In this document: piece by piece, positions 12,301-23,699 of the stretch | Position numbering within the stretch: the first letter of the stretch is position 1 | Layout of the letters: each line of letters begins with the position of its first letter | Assembly: GCA_027886185.1 (NCBI GenBank) | Contig: WOAB01000142.1 | Coordinates: 2,852,001 to 2,916,000, forward strand | Length of the DNA: 64,000 bases | DNA from: Rheum nobile | Taxonomy: Eukaryota > Streptophyta > Magnoliopsida > Caryophyllales > Polygonaceae | Direction of reading: 5' to 3' | Program-made: the position numbers and the translations under genes | The notes under the pieces: generated by a model | What the model saw: only the letters and a program-made list of their open reading frames with translations | The model's database searches: none | Told to the model about the DNA's origin: nothing

Positions 12301-14006
12301 ATTGCGTTTATAAGCCTACCATTATCAGCGTCATTCCGACCTTTAAACTTGCACACACTCTGGGCCCCAGATGACACCGTCACTGTTCTCGAACTAAAAT
12401 CGATTACTGCCCCATGACGTGTCAACCAATCCATACCGAGGATAATGTCATAGGGATCCATGGCAATATAGATCAAATCTGCCTCGAATTTCTTACCCTG
12501 GATGGTAATTGGAAACTCGAATAGACACTCAGTTCCTACTAAGCGTTCATTATTAGGAAGATTCACAACGAAAGGCTCACAAACTTCGTTGCAAACTAAA
12601 CCTAACTTACTAACACAATTTTCTGAAATGAAGGAATGGGTAACACCTGAATCAAACAGTATGCGTACAGGAGTAGAGTGAAGGTAGATGGTACCTTGAG
12701 CAATCGGTGCATTAGGTCCATCAGCCTCATGCATCTCATACAGGCGCTGACCCTGATTTCCTGAAGTTGCTGGGGCTTTTCCTTTGTTCTGGGCAGTTGT
12801 CTGCATCGAAGGACTAGGAGTCGTTGCTGGTTTGAACCTGGGTCGGTTACTTTGCCTAACAGACCCCTGATGCGACTCTGCTCCTTTATTCTTTCCCTGC
12901 CAACAGAACTTCTGCACATGCCCCTCAGTCCCACAGCCAAAACACGTCTTCTTCTCCCGTGGACATGCGATGCTTTTGTGCCCAGCGTCACCACAGTTAT
13001 AACACTGAACCGAACTCTTGCCCTGACCCGATTGTTGTGTCAACCCGCCTTGCGTTCTACCCGTTTTCGCCTTGCTGGATTTAGCAAAGTTGGACGGTGG
13101 CGCAGGACGTTTGAATCCGCTTGCCTGCGGTTGGTTCTGTGTCGACCTCTGGCGATTCTTCCTCTTGGTTGATTCTTCTAGAGTTGCCTCTAGCTTATAA
13201 GCCGCATCCACATATTGTTCCAGAGTAGAGCAATTGTGGCTTAACATCATTGGCTTAATCTTTGGGTTCATCCACTCATGGAAATGCCAAATCTTCTGTT
13301 CTTCAGTGGATACATCTGAACCGGCGTATGGCAACAAGTGATTAAACTTAATTGCCAATTCAGCCACCTTCAACCCTTCAGTCTTAGGGTAAAGAAACTC
13401 CTTGCGCTTTTCCTCTCTCATTGCCCGAGAGAAGAATCGGTCGATCATCTTAGTCTTAAACATTGCCCAACTCAAATCAGGGCTATCCGCAAGACCAGTG
13501 TTTTCCCACCACTCACTAGCATCTCCTTTTAATTGCAGAGAAGCTATGTGTACCTTCTCGGTTTCCGTGCACTCCACACTGCGGAATAACCGCTCTATGT
13601 GGGAAAACCAATGCACCACCTCAACTGGTTCACCTTTCCCGTTGAAGCTGTCGGGTCTCATAGAATTTATGGCCTTCAGTACTCGGCCACAATCATTCTT
13701 GCTTCTGACTATTGTCCTCTGATGCCGGGGTACATGAGTCTCTTGTTCCTCAATTTCCGGGGCTGTTGAGGATGCCGACACATCCTGTGCCTGAGATACA
13801 CTCGGGTGTAAGACATCAATCATTGCTTGCATGAAAATTTCCCGAATTTCAGCAACGGCCGCCTCGTCAAATATCCTCGGAGCATTGCTCCTGGGATCAT
13901 GTTGAGAATTGGACTCACGTACATTCTCAGGAGTTCCAACGCTCCTCTTATTGTGTCTGGGATGGTTACCAGCATCAGAACGAGTGTTGTTCATTGTGTT
14001 CACCAT
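9309..14006 (-). pseudogene. Ty3/gypsy gag-pol polyprotein with one internal stop
   Basis: The frame is open from ATG at 14006 to a stop at 9795-9797 and then continues in the same frame to 9309, so a single nonsense codon (RQR-M-stop-TAQSQQ) breaks an otherwise complete gene of about 1565 codons. In order: retrotransposon gag domain (about residues 125-250), two zinc knuckles (CYNCGDAGHKSIAC and CFGCGTEGHVQKFC, about 345-375), aspartic protease (FDSGVTHSFIS, with V where A is usual), reverse transcriptase with VFIDDILIYS, RNase H (YHPGKANVVADALSRK), H2C2 zinc finger, and integrase with Asp (MDFVTGLP), Asp (VSDRDGHF) and Glu (GQSERTIQTLED). After the stop come the integrase tail and a chromodomain-like stretch (PVRILECREKHLRNKIVPL). 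Translation would need readthrough or another copy. Confidence 0.92.
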
Positions 14007-14021
14007 CTGCTTACCGATCAA

Positions 14022-14635
14022 ATTCCAAGGACTTCATACATTAATATTTCTCCCAAAATACTTAATGTACAAAAAAATCAACTCAGAATAGATCAACTTG
14101 GTACTTATATAGATGAACTTTGAACTATTTTACAAACTACACATTAGTCGATCTCCCGAACATCAGGTCAAAATTGCTCGGAAATTATGGTATTTCACAA
14201 AGTACACGTCGCCATACTAGAATCTTTACACGGTACATGCTGAAATACTAAGAAAAGGAAACTACTGCTACATGCAACGTCGGTTCTTATCACGGTGTTC
14301 CGAAACATTTCCTATATGGTAGACTTCCCATGCAAGGCTTCTTCGGACGGGGTTCTCCATCGGATTCTGACGATGGACTATGCACCCTGCTTGGTCCTGG
14401 AACACATGATTCTGGTGTTCCTGGCCTTATCTCAGTCATGGTGAAGTATGGATCTTCCATGTTTGGCTCTCCTAGCCCAACCCTTCTGTGAGCACTAGCG
14501 ATCAATTTATCCATCTGGTATTGCTGTTCAGAAGAGATCATCTCGCTTTGGCGAAGAATCTCTCATAGTTCTGATTCTGTCCTCCTTATCCTTTGAGTAG
14601 GGATAGTCTGAGATTCTCTACCATTTCTTCCAATA
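14022..14635 (-). other. Leader region of the gypsy element
   Basis: This lies between the truncated 5' LTR and gag. A short frame (14290-14541) encodes a hydrophilic peptide with MEDPYFTMTEIRPGTPES that I do not recognise. No convincing primer-binding site complementary to initiator tRNA-Met is visible, consistent with loss of the LTR/PBS junction. Confidence 0.5.
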
Positions 14636-15622
14636 CCGTCACTTGCCTTAGATTGCAGAAAGCTTAACGAGCTCTTAAAGACGACGATTCCCGGGTCTGA
14701 TCATGGACAAATCTTGGATCTCAAATCCTTCTGGAACGACCCATAATAAGACCCTAAATTAGATTCAATATCTACATATACGAATCTAATGGAATACAAA
14801 ACGAATCAAGGAACGAGGCTTCGATCCATGCCCAAACACCCAAAACACACACTCGGCACCATGAACCACGCTTGCCGCGGGGTGCGGCGGTCATGGGGCC
14901 GCGGGGTGCGGTGCCTGGACAGAGGCGAAAAACAGCGGTGACAACGAGGAGAACTCACCCAAATCGACCCCCTTCGGCTTCGATTCGTTCTTGGCTTAGA
15001 TTCCCTCTTTCTAAGGATACAAACCACCTCTTAGAATCACCCTTTCCTTGCTCGAAAAGAGGTTTGAACAAGCTCTCAAACCAGCTTCAAGTTCAGCAAA
15101 GAAAATGGAGATTTCCTGATGTGGAAGATGACTGAGGAGCTAACTTTTGGCTCAATTCTGCTCCATCTCACCTCCTTAAATAGGTCCGGCGAGTTGCACA
15201 TCAGTTAGACACAAGTACCATGAGTCATTCAAGCTAGGTAGAGTAGGCATAGCACGTCAGCAAAGCTACGAAAAGCCCAACCACAAATGCTTGCAGGTCG
15301 ACGCAGCTGCTCGGTTCTGGCCTTTGCCGCGGGGTGCGGCACCCCTCCCACCGCTGGGTGCGGTGAAGGCCAGAATCGGCCACGTCGCTTTTCTGACGTT
15401 TTTACCTTAAGTGGTAAATGTTTTTAACGTCGGGTTAAATATATTCGTACACGAACGACCTTTTAGCCCGAAATCACCTTAACTGTATTTTATATTGCTC
15501 AGAAAATATTACAGAGACCAAACATCTCACAGGATGTCCATATCTCCTCTGAATTTAATCTGTCTTGCAACATGGGCTTAGGAAAATTTCAAAATTATTC
15601 CTACAAAATGAGGGATATTACA
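14636..15622 (-). repeat. 5' LTR of the gypsy element (truncated)
   Basis: It matches only the part of the other LTR next to the internal region there (8310-9297). About 1.3 kb that would contain the LTR 3' end and the primer-binding site is missing, so this copy cannot complete reverse transcription on its own. Confidence 0.88.
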
Positions 15623-15726
15623 TCATGTGCATGCTCCTACATGACAAATACTAGAGGCAATGGTGACGCCTCTGATAGGACCATCTACTCATGGGTTCAA
15701 ATAATGAATATAAAATAATTAAATGA

Positions 15727-16701
15727 TTAGTACCATATCGAAAAGAAATGTCTCTTCTTCTCAACATGGAAGATGCAGATCGTCTTAAGCTTATACGGCT
15801 CAAAGTCTTTAATGAAGGATTGTGGAGGCATATAAGCTGGTGAAAACATTTGACCCATTGAATTCTTGGGAGCTCTAACCTGAGATGGCCTCAAAGGAGT
15901 GGTAGGAGCTTTAGGGTTTCGTGAATGTGTGCTAGTGGGCATTGGTGGCCTACCTCGTTGCTTCTTGAGAGGTGTCCCTTCCGTATCTTTGTCTGTGTAC
16001 TCCGATGAAGAATGATGTCTTTTAGTGGTATCTTTGTTTAGAACTCTCATTAGTCGTCCTTTATGCCTCACAATAATCGGCTTTTGTAGACTAGTCCCCT
16101 CGGGGCGAGCTATGTTGTAAAGTTGCAAGACACATTTTTCTTGATCATCTGCTGACAGATTGAGGAAATGATCCGTATAAAATTGATTCATCAAAGATCT
16201 CACAACTTTGCGCTTCACCTCACCTTCGTCTTGCACTTTTGACAAACTCAATCGTCTCTAAAACGGATGCAACGCTGAAGGCTTAATAGGGATTGAACTC
16301 GTCACATTTCTAGCGATGTCATCCACACACGGCAATCCATCTATCACCCTCATCTGGCATGTGCAGATCTTGTCACAAAATGGATTTTCCCCTTTTTTGT
16401 ATTCCTCCGCCAAGCAGGCAAGTGCAACCTTAGATACTTTGTACTTCAATCGCTTGAAAACATCAGCTCATGTCCCAAGAGTCATCGTGCTTTATACACT
16501 CTCGTTGAAGGTCCCCTTGATGTCTTTTACTTGGTTACCCATCTTTGAATGATATTGACCAAATATCGTGTCTAGACTACCATGTGGAATAGTCAAGAAG
16601 TCTTTCAAGAACCTTCTTCCACAAGAAAGAGACGAGGTCGAACCTTCTTCCACAAGAAAGAGACGAGGTCGTTCGAACCTTCGTTTATATGATCCATTCA
16701 T
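15727..16701 (-). pseudogene. MULE transposase C-terminal remnant (SWIM region)
   Basis: The frame reads PHGSLDTIFGQYHSKMGNQ, then VSKVALACLAEEYKKG, CTCQMRVIDGLPCVDDIA and SALHPF-stop-RRLSLSKVQDEG, ending in a basic, Pro/Ser-rich tail (KKQRGRPPMPT). This matches the end of MuDR/FAR1-type transposases, where a SWIM zinc finger (CxC...CxH) follows the catalytic domain. Here the SWIM His is Asp, and the stop sits where a Trp is usual (HPFW). Two more stops lie near 16455-16492. The catalytic domain is absent. Confidence 0.75.
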
Positions 16702-16810
16702 TTCAAGAACCTTCTAGACCAAATATCCTTTGCTGCTTGTCTATATGATCCATTCGTTTCAAGAACCTTCTAGACCAAATATTCTTTGCTGCTTGTCTAT
16801 ATGATCCATT
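16608..16810. repeat. Local tandem duplications inside the MULE
   Basis: Two direct duplications lie side by side: a 36-bp unit with CTTCCACAAGAAAGAGACGA (twice from 16608, a third variant near 16838), and a 63-bp unit with CAAGAACCTTCTAGACCAAA (two copies, 16702-16810). They border the inner edge of the right TIR. Confidence 0.8.
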
Positions 16811-17298
16811 CGTTTCTCACCTGATGGCGTTCGAACCTTCTTCTACAAGAAAGAGACGAGGTCGCAAGCCGACTTAAATGCTATTGTACTCGCACATTGT
16901 AATGTTATTGTGATCCATGATTGCAATGCTATTGTAATCCGACTTAAATGCTATTGTACTCGCCTTGGCGCTTAAAAGATCTCTATTTTTTATCCCGTCT
17001 TTGGATAAGTATAGCTTTTTCTATGTAACTCCGAATTGAGTGATTTCAACGTCATATTAAAGATCAAGATGTCAACTATAACTCCTCCATATTTCAGAGC
17101 GTTTGGACTAGGGAATAAAAAATTATAGTGATTCCAAAATCGTGTCGCGGATTAGCATGTTCATCCGTGACGGACGAAACATGTTCATCCGTCACAGATG
17201 AAAATGCTTCGTCCGTCACGGATGAACATGTTTCGTCCGTCACAGATGAACCAGTGCATTAAATAGAAATTTTGCCGGTGCGCTAAATAGCAACAGCC
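16787..17298. repeat. Right long TIR of the split MULE
   Basis: This is the inverted copy of 6487-7003, including the exon complement and the four TTCATCCGTGACGGACGAAA-type units near the tip. Confidence 0.8.
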
Positions 17299-17560
17299 TA
17301 AATTTATTGATTTGCCATTTCCTAGTTGCCCATCTTAATTGTTTTTGAAATTCTGTTTTCAGACTAAGAAGTCTCGAGAATTGTCATGAGAAGTTTTTTG
17401 GGTTTATTTCAAAGATATTATCTTCTTTGATATATTTTATCTTTAATAATTTATACCCATGCATTATTTGGTCTAGTAATTAATTTCCATAGTATTTTCA
17501 TCTGTAGAGATTTGTTATTTACTTCTGTTGTGCGAAAATTTATGATATGGCAAAGAGAAA
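17299..17560 (-). pseudogene. Upstream part of the interrupted LINE
   Basis: The minus strand reads KSLQMKILWKLITRPNNAWV and IIKDKIYQRR, then after several stops GNGKSIN directly at the MULE border, the usual order between RT and zf-RVT in L1-type plant LINEs. It continues as NLWNERW at 6486. Higher up the homology fades. Confidence 0.7.
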
Positions 17561-17933
17561 AATAAGATAAAATGGATTGAAGATCTCATTCAGGATCTTT
17601 TGATAAACGTGCCCTTATCTTACAAAAAGGGTAAGCATGTATTTATAATTTTCTAGTAATGTACCATCATGAGTAAAACCAATTATTGTCACATTTGCTC
17701 ACTTTATTTTAATTTTAGTGAGCATGAATCATTTGTAACTTATGTTTGTATGTCAAATATGAAAACTTTTACATATAGTATAAAATATATACACATAGCA
17801 CAAGTTTTTATTAACAATGTGTGTCTATTTATTTTACATAGTGGGTGAATCTATTTTGTATCGTATTGCTCTACAATATAGGCAATAATTTTGTATTATA
17901 TTTTTATATATATTATACTATGTTGTATACGTT
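17561..17933. other. AT-rich DNA, no gene seen
   Basis: I see no coding sequence or repeat border here. Confidence 0.6.
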
Positions 17934-17941
17934 TTCAGGTC

Positions 17942-18494
17942 CAGTGTCGGATCTAGGGGGCAGGGCGGAGGGGGTGGCCGCCCCTGCTAGGATCCGCCGA
18001 GCCTAGTATAGTTCAAAAAAAAAGTATGGTCTGAAAAAATTAAGTGGAACAACGGTTATTTAAAAAAAATGTTGTCCATATCCCTCTTACAGCACTTTAA
18101 ATAACTATTTACAATGCTTTTTTATAAAAAAAAACGCTTTCTCAGTTTCAGCATTTTCAAAATACCTTTATACAACATTTTTTTTTATCAAAAACGCTTT
18201 TCCAATTTTCTATTTTTTTAAATTACCTAATTTAGTTTGTTATGATTTTTTTTTAAAATAAAACTTGTATAGTTTATATTTATAATTAAATTAATTAGTT
18301 ATTAATTAAATTAATTTTATTTATGGAGAAATTAATTGTTCAAAGATGTCATATTTTCAAATATTTAGCTTTAAATAATCCTAATGAGTCAAAATATTAA
18401 TAATAACATTAATATATAAAACATCAAATAAAAGAGAACGCTTTCGAATTACGTACTTTCACCCTCTTTTCGAGTAATCCTAGATCCGCCAGTG
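17942..18494. mobile_element. hAT-type MITE (CAGTG...CGGATCTAGG end)
   Basis: The ends CAGTGTCGGATCTAGG and the complement of CCTAGATCCGCCAGTG are near-perfect inverted repeats. The flanks TTCAGGTC (17934-17941) and TTCATGTC (18495-18502) match 7 of 8. The CAGTGGCGGANCYAGG terminus is widespread among plant hAT MITEs. It is 553 bp and non-coding. Confidence 0.82.
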
Positions 18495-18502
18495 TTCATG
18501 TC

Positions 18503-19551
18503 CATATATAAGTGTCCACTTCTCCCCGAATAAGACCCTATTTTTAGCTCTATATTTTCCAATTGTAAGTAACCACCTAATGAGGGAGACAGAAAAAAAA
18601 ATATAAAGGATGGATCATTATAAGCTTTGGTTTGTTTGAATTTAATTTAGCAAAAAAAGTTTCTTATAAATAAAGAGGGGAGGAAAAAAGAAGGTAAAAG
18701 GATGTGGGTGGGTGAGAAGCCATGATTTGTGAATCATGAAGAATCGCCCTTGTAAATCTAATCGCATCACAGCCGTCTAATCCCATTTGTACTCCAATCT
18801 GCTTTCTTCATCACTCAATTTTCTCAAGTGTCATCATTCCTACTACATTTTTGGTCTCGATTAATTCTAGAAGTCTTTCTATAATTAAGATGATATGATC
18901 ATATTGTGGGTTACATTGTTTTTGGTACATGTTAATTAGTAACAAAAAATCTATCTTAGATATTATGAATCACAAAGCAAAGATCCCCGGCTTGCGTTCA
19001 TATAATTGTCGACAGAAATCCACTTTTAGAGAAAATCCTAGCTCTACTAAACAATACTATCTTTGTTAAAGAAAAATGTCATTTTAATTTTTGACATAAT
19101 TATTAAAAAAAAAATTTATTAAGTTAAAATATTAGAAATTTTATTTAAAATTTATAATTTAATAAATACTCGTCTTATTTTTAACCAATGAATAAATAAA
19201 TTTGTATAAATTATATCAGTACGTGCAACTTTCAATAATATACCCCGTAACTCATCAGTAAGTGATTATCCAAAATTCTAAAATGATAAATATTTTATAA
19301 TAAAAATTGAATGCTAAAATTACATTTATTTCTTAATCGATGGAGTAAGTAATAGAAGGTATTGAAATGTCCCAAAGATAAAATTGATCATTTTCCATAT
19401 GAATTTAAAATTGAATATTGTTTTAGGAAAATTATTAAAGTTATAGACAAACTCACAAATATGTATTATACGTCATGTGGTGATCTAATTTTTTTAAATC
19501 AGTTACCCAATTCCTTATATGATAGGTTGCTCTAGGTTGGATTTAGGAACC
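18503..19551. other. AT-rich DNA, no gene seen
   Basis: No supported gene, RNA or repeat border. Confidence 0.6.
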
Positions 19552-19635
19552 GCGAAAAATCGCGCACGCCTTTTTTTTTCGCCTCGCACTCCCCTATGGA
19601 AGATACTCATTGCCGCCCAGAAAATCCGAGTTCCT

Positions 19636-19928
19636 TGGGCGGCACGAATTGTCGCCCATGATGGGTTCAGTTTTGGGTTTATTTTTAAAAATAAATTAAA
19701 ATGTGTTTTAAAAAATCGGTTCATTGAAACCGGGGTTGTGGGCTGCAACAAGTGCCGCCCAAGAAACTGGTTCAGTGAACCGGGGTTTTTGGGGGACAGG
19801 GTTCAGGGGCGGCAAGACGTGCCGCCCAGTTTACTTTAAAAAGAGAGTCATGGACGGCACTAGGTGCAGCCTAGGGAGTATACGTTTCACTCCCAACGGT
19901 AAATGTGGGCTGCATATAGGGCCGCCCA
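19636..19928. promoter_or_regulatory. Five 23-bp palindromic modules upstream of the transposase
   Basis: Copies of TGGGCNGCA-N5-TGCMGCCCA begin at 19636, 19739, 19806, 19851 and 19906. A degenerate sixth ends at 19619. Order and sequence subtypes correspond to those at 39228-39551. An AATATATATT TATA-like box follows at 19946-19955. Confidence 0.85.
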
Positions 19929-20008
19929 GGACAGGTGTAGCCGGCAATATATATTGGGGATGGTGGTATTGTATTGTATCAAAATCTTGAAACTCCTTTT
20001 CATAAAAA

Positions 20009-22786
20009 ATGTCATCGTCAAGCGATTCTGGATGGAGGGGGTTGTCGGAGTCGTCTTCGAGCGTGCACACATCTGTAGATGATGAGGGTGATTTGCAGGC
20101 GCCAATTTCTCCCGAGTACTTCAAGGTATGTAATATTGTAATTTTTATTGTATAAAATAATTAGATCTTAAATGTACTTAGTCTTTGAACTGTTTTGAAA
20201 TATGTTTAATTTTTTGATATTAGTTTGTAGAAATTTAATTATTAATTAGTCTCTAATGTAATAATTTTTGTATATAAATAGGGTGATTCTAGTGACGATG
20301 AATTTGTAGCAATCGACTTCTCATCCCATTTTACTACTACTGAGATATTTCCTAGTAAGGAAGGATTGAGAGATTGGGTGCAAATGGTAGGTTTTAGTCT
20401 TTTTATGGTGATCACTACTAAATCATCAAAGCCTAAAAAGATTATATTTCATTGTGAGAGATCCGGATTACCTAGGTCCGGCAAGAAGAAGGTGTTAGTC
20501 GATGGTAAAAAGGTCAGCCCGATACGAGTGAATAAAACTAGGTCAAAAAAGAAGGGTTGTCCCTTTTTGCTGCATGGTACTTTTAGGGAAGGAAATGCTA
20601 TTAGAGATCCTGGGTGGACCATATCGGTTGTTAGTGGATCCCATAACCATATGCTTTCGAGCACCTTGATCGGCCATGCATATGCTTCCCGACTTACGAA
20701 GGAGCAGCGTAGGAAAGTTATGATTGATACTGCGGCGGGTGCAAGACCCAAGGTTATTTCTACACAGATTAGGAATGAATATACGGGTTCAACGATTTCG
20801 AGGAAGCAGGTGTACACTGTTAGGGCTAAGGAGAGGTTGAAATCCCTGGGCAATCTGAATGTGACACAATGGTCATTGGGATATTTGAATGAGAAAGGCT
20901 ATTTGTTGGACACTGCTACTAAGACGAGTGAAGATGGGAAGGAGGTTTTGGCGTGCTTGTTTATTTCTCATCCAGACGCTCGACATTTGTTGTGCATGTT
21001 TCCTAATGTCGTCATCATGGATTCGACATACAAAACCAACAGGTAAACCTTACTCTTTTTTGTATTATGTGTAGATAATGGTATTTTCTGCGTGTTTAAA
21101 GTATTTTTTGTGTTGCATTTATAGGTACGGTATGCCTCTATTCCAGATTGTTGGGTTTACTTGTACCAACTACACATATTGCATTGCTCTTGTGTTCATG
21201 GAAAGGGAGACGACAAACCACTATGCATGGGCGCTGAGACGATTGAAGTGGTTGTACGGGGAGAAAAATCCCGTATGCATCATGTTTGATCGAGAGCTAG
21301 GACTGATCAAGGCTACCAAACTGGTGTTTCCGAAGGTTCGTCATCACTTGTTTCAGGTCCATGTAGACCGTAATGTGAAGGCATATGCTAAGACGATGAA
21401 GATTGACGAGAAGAAATTCTCGGGAAGTGTTCATCGGGTGATGAGGTCTCACACAAAGGAGGAGTACAGAGAGCGGCTTGCTCACTTTAAGGAGATATGG
21501 AGTGAAGGCTTGGTGAGATATGTGGACCAAACTTGGTTTAATGAGCATAAGAAGAAGTTGGTTGCGGCATGGTGTGATGATGTTCTCCATTTTGCCACAA
21601 GAACATCAAACATGTAACTTTCATACAAACATTTGCAATCAAATTGGGTTATAAAATTTATTTAGTTAATTGTATACGAATATATTATTGTCAGGGTTGA
21701 GGGTCAGCATTCTATGCTTAAGGACATGATTGAGACATCCGTCGGAGGGTTCGACACAATTGTGCAGCACATCGACAACATGTTTGTTGATCAGCATCGG
21801 AAGATCCGATTTGAGATGACCAAGAACTGCACTGCCTTTCCCATGGAGATAGTGAATGGACCTGAGTGGGTTAAGGTGTTCTTCAAGCGCATCCTTGAAA
21901 AGTGCTCTGAAAAATGCCTTAGAATGTTGTATGCCCAAGCTGTGTTAGCAAAGGAGGAAAAAATTGGGAACAAATGTGATGATTTTTGGTGGAGGTCCAC
22001 ACTAGGGCTGCCTTGCCCACACACAATTAAGGTCTACGTGGAGACGGGTTACCCGTTAGTGCCTGAAGAGGTTGGTATTTTCTAGAAGCAGATCCGATGG
22101 GAAGGGGTGGATGCTAAGGATCTTGATGTCGATGATGGTGTTTCACTGACAGCGGACAATATCACGGTGGATGACTTTGTTGAAGAGTACTTATGTGGGA
22201 CAGTTGAGGGATTTGATTTGAAGAAGATGGCGGAAAAGTGGCGTGAGTCAAAGGACCCTACATCGTGCGATATTCAAGACCCGCCACGTGGTGAGACCAA
22301 GAAGGGGAGGCCTAGGATGAATGCGAGAAAGACCGGTATCAAGAGGAAAATGGGTTGGGACGATCATGTGGATGCAAAAATGAAGAAGATGAAGGAGAAG
22401 CAGAAGATGGAGGGTGAGGAGCTGGGAGTGGATGAGGAGGATGAGCTTGCAGAGAAAGAGACGACCAATGTGAAATCGTCCGTGGGATCAAAGGGATCGA
22501 AAGGATGCCCTTCTAGTGGACGACCTCATAGTGGAGTTTCAACAGCAAAGGGGAGTGCCACTAAACCTGCAAAGCCGAAATCTGCTTCAAGCAAGTCCAA
22601 GTCGGCTTCAAACAAGCCGGTCAAGTATCTCGGCTTCAACTGGGGACACGAGAATATTGATTATTTCATGCTCGCCTACATTTCTAGAGTTCAAAATGTC
22701 AAAGGTGATGGTCATTGTGGGTTTCGTTCTCTTGTCGTTTTGCTGTGTCGCCAAGAAGACGAGTACATTGATGTCCGGTTAGGGCC
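20009..22786 (+). pseudogene. MULE transposase fused to OTU protease domain, copy 1
   Basis: Four exons are inferred by comparison with the second copy and by GT/AG sites: 20009-20125, 20282-21042, 21125-21613 and 21695-22786. The N-terminus is acidic and Ser-rich. It is followed by a FAR1-like DNA-binding region (CPFLLHGTFREGNAIRDPGW, SGSHNHMLSS) and a MULE catalytic core with Asp in IMDSTYKTN and Asp in MFDRELGLIKATK. A Lys-rich linker leads to the start of an OTU domain (VKGDGHCGFRSLVVLLC). A TAG at 22083-22085 replaces the Trp codon of copy 2. The frame is otherwise open until homology ends at about 22786, before the OTU His. The gene is dead in this copy. Confidence 0.87.
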
Positions 22787-22831
22787 ATTTAGGAATGACA
22801 ATTATGCATGTTTAGAGTAGAGACTATTGTT

Positions 22832-23660
22832 TGTTGTATAAAAAAGCGATTAAGCTATTTGCGCCCTGACACAGTACTATTTGCGCCGGGTGTCAGAGCG
22901 CGTGGCAGCCACTACCGCACGACAGTGGGCGCCGCGGAGGGGAGGCGAAGGGAAGGTGGAGGTGGTGGTGGTACCGGGGGTTCGATCTCGTCGGTGATGG
23001 ACGATCTTACTAGTGATGGACGTCGGAGGACGGGGGAGAAGGTGGAGGGTTTATGATTTAAGGTTTAGGATTTAGGGTAAAATATTCGTAGGAGGACAAC
23101 ATGCATCTTCCTAGCCTTTCGGTGGATTTCAATCAGAATTATTGTTGTGTCCGTGAACGAATTACTTTCGGTGGATTTCAATCACAATTTTTTCGGTGAT
23201 TTCTATATATAGCATTGCTGCTTTCACAATTGAACGAACGAATTTCATATTCAAAATATGAAGTTATTTATGCTGAAAATTTGTACGACTCGACCTAAAC
23301 CCGACCCAAACTCAACCCGAAAATTTGTACGACTCGATCTATCCAAACCCGATCCGCCCGACCGAGTTTACGTAGAATTTAACAGGCATCAAACTCATTT
23401 TCCACTCGGGACCGCACGCGGCATCCGCCGCCGCGCGGCCTGCAGGGTGCAAATAGCCCTCTGCAGCCGGCGCAAATAGGATTCGCCCCAAAAAGATGTT
23501 GTTGATTAAACTTCATACTTAATTTGGATATTGATTGAATTGTGTGAGACACGTTTCAAAATTAGTAATTCGATCTTTATTTTGTGTTTTAGGTTACATA
23601 AACTCCGATCCGGAATAAGACAAACGATTCTCTAGTGTTTAAGGCAAGAACACAAGAGTA
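22832..23660 (-). repeat. Copia 3' LTR fragment carrying an insertion
   Basis: 22832-22845 and 23490-23660 together match 26913-27090 of the other LTR. The intervening part is a separate inserted element. Only the terminal part of the LTR (its 3' side in element orientation) remains. Confidence 0.8.
22846..23489. mobile_element. GC-rich TIR element inserted in the copia LTR
   Basis: The borders are set by comparison with the uninterrupted LTR at 26913. The ends GCGATTAAGCTATTTGCGCC and the complement of GGCGCAAATAGGATTCGC are inverted. TATTTGCGCC or a variant occurs twice at each end. A target duplication cannot be read because the site is an A run. About 640 bp, with no recognisable gene. 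Confidence 0.65.
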
Positions 23661-23699
23661 TCCGAGTTATGATACCGCTTTACCCATGTTGGGGATAAG

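Larger units (their letters stand above)
7009..15622 (-). mobile_element. Ty3/gypsy retrotransposon, chromovirus-like
   Basis: In the minus orientation the element runs 5' LTR (15622 down to about 14636, truncated), leader, gag-pol, polypurine tract and 3' LTR (9297 down to 7009). The ends are TG...CA with TSD TCATG. The long LTR, the polyprotein type and a C-terminal chromodomain-like stretch suggest the Tekay/Del chromovirus lineage (inference). About 29 differences over roughly 985 bp of shared LTR, counted by eye, mostly transitions, suggest an insertion that is not very old. Confidence 0.9.
6487..17298 (-). mobile_element. MULE split by a gypsy element
   Basis: The ends TTCTATTTTGCGCACCGGC (left) and the complement of GCCGGTGCGCTAAATAGCAA (right) start inverted repeats about 510 bp long. 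The flanks TAAATTTAC (6478-6486) and TAAATTTAT (17299-17307) match at 8 of 9 bases, a typical MULE duplication. Removing the element and one flank joins the LINE fragments in frame as GNGKSINLWNERW, which supports these borders. Without the nested gypsy element the MULE is about 2.2 kb. It holds only the 3' part of a transposase gene, so it is non-autonomous. Confidence 0.85.
19552..22786 (+). mobile_element. Left part of a MULE with transposase-OTU gene
   Basis: The left terminus GCGAAAAATCGCGCACGCC matches the ends of the 9-kb MULE at 39180-48174. The two are colinear from the TIR through most of the transposase gene. Similarity stops near 22786 inside the OTU domain. No right TIR, plant-mobile-domain gene or third gene is present, so about two thirds of the element is missing. 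The copia LTR starts about 45 bp further on. Confidence 0.88.

Noticed and set aside
14007..14021. Upstream non-ATG start for the gypsy polyprotein
   Set aside because: The codon is TTG. Plant translation would start at the ATG at 14006 (or 13994).
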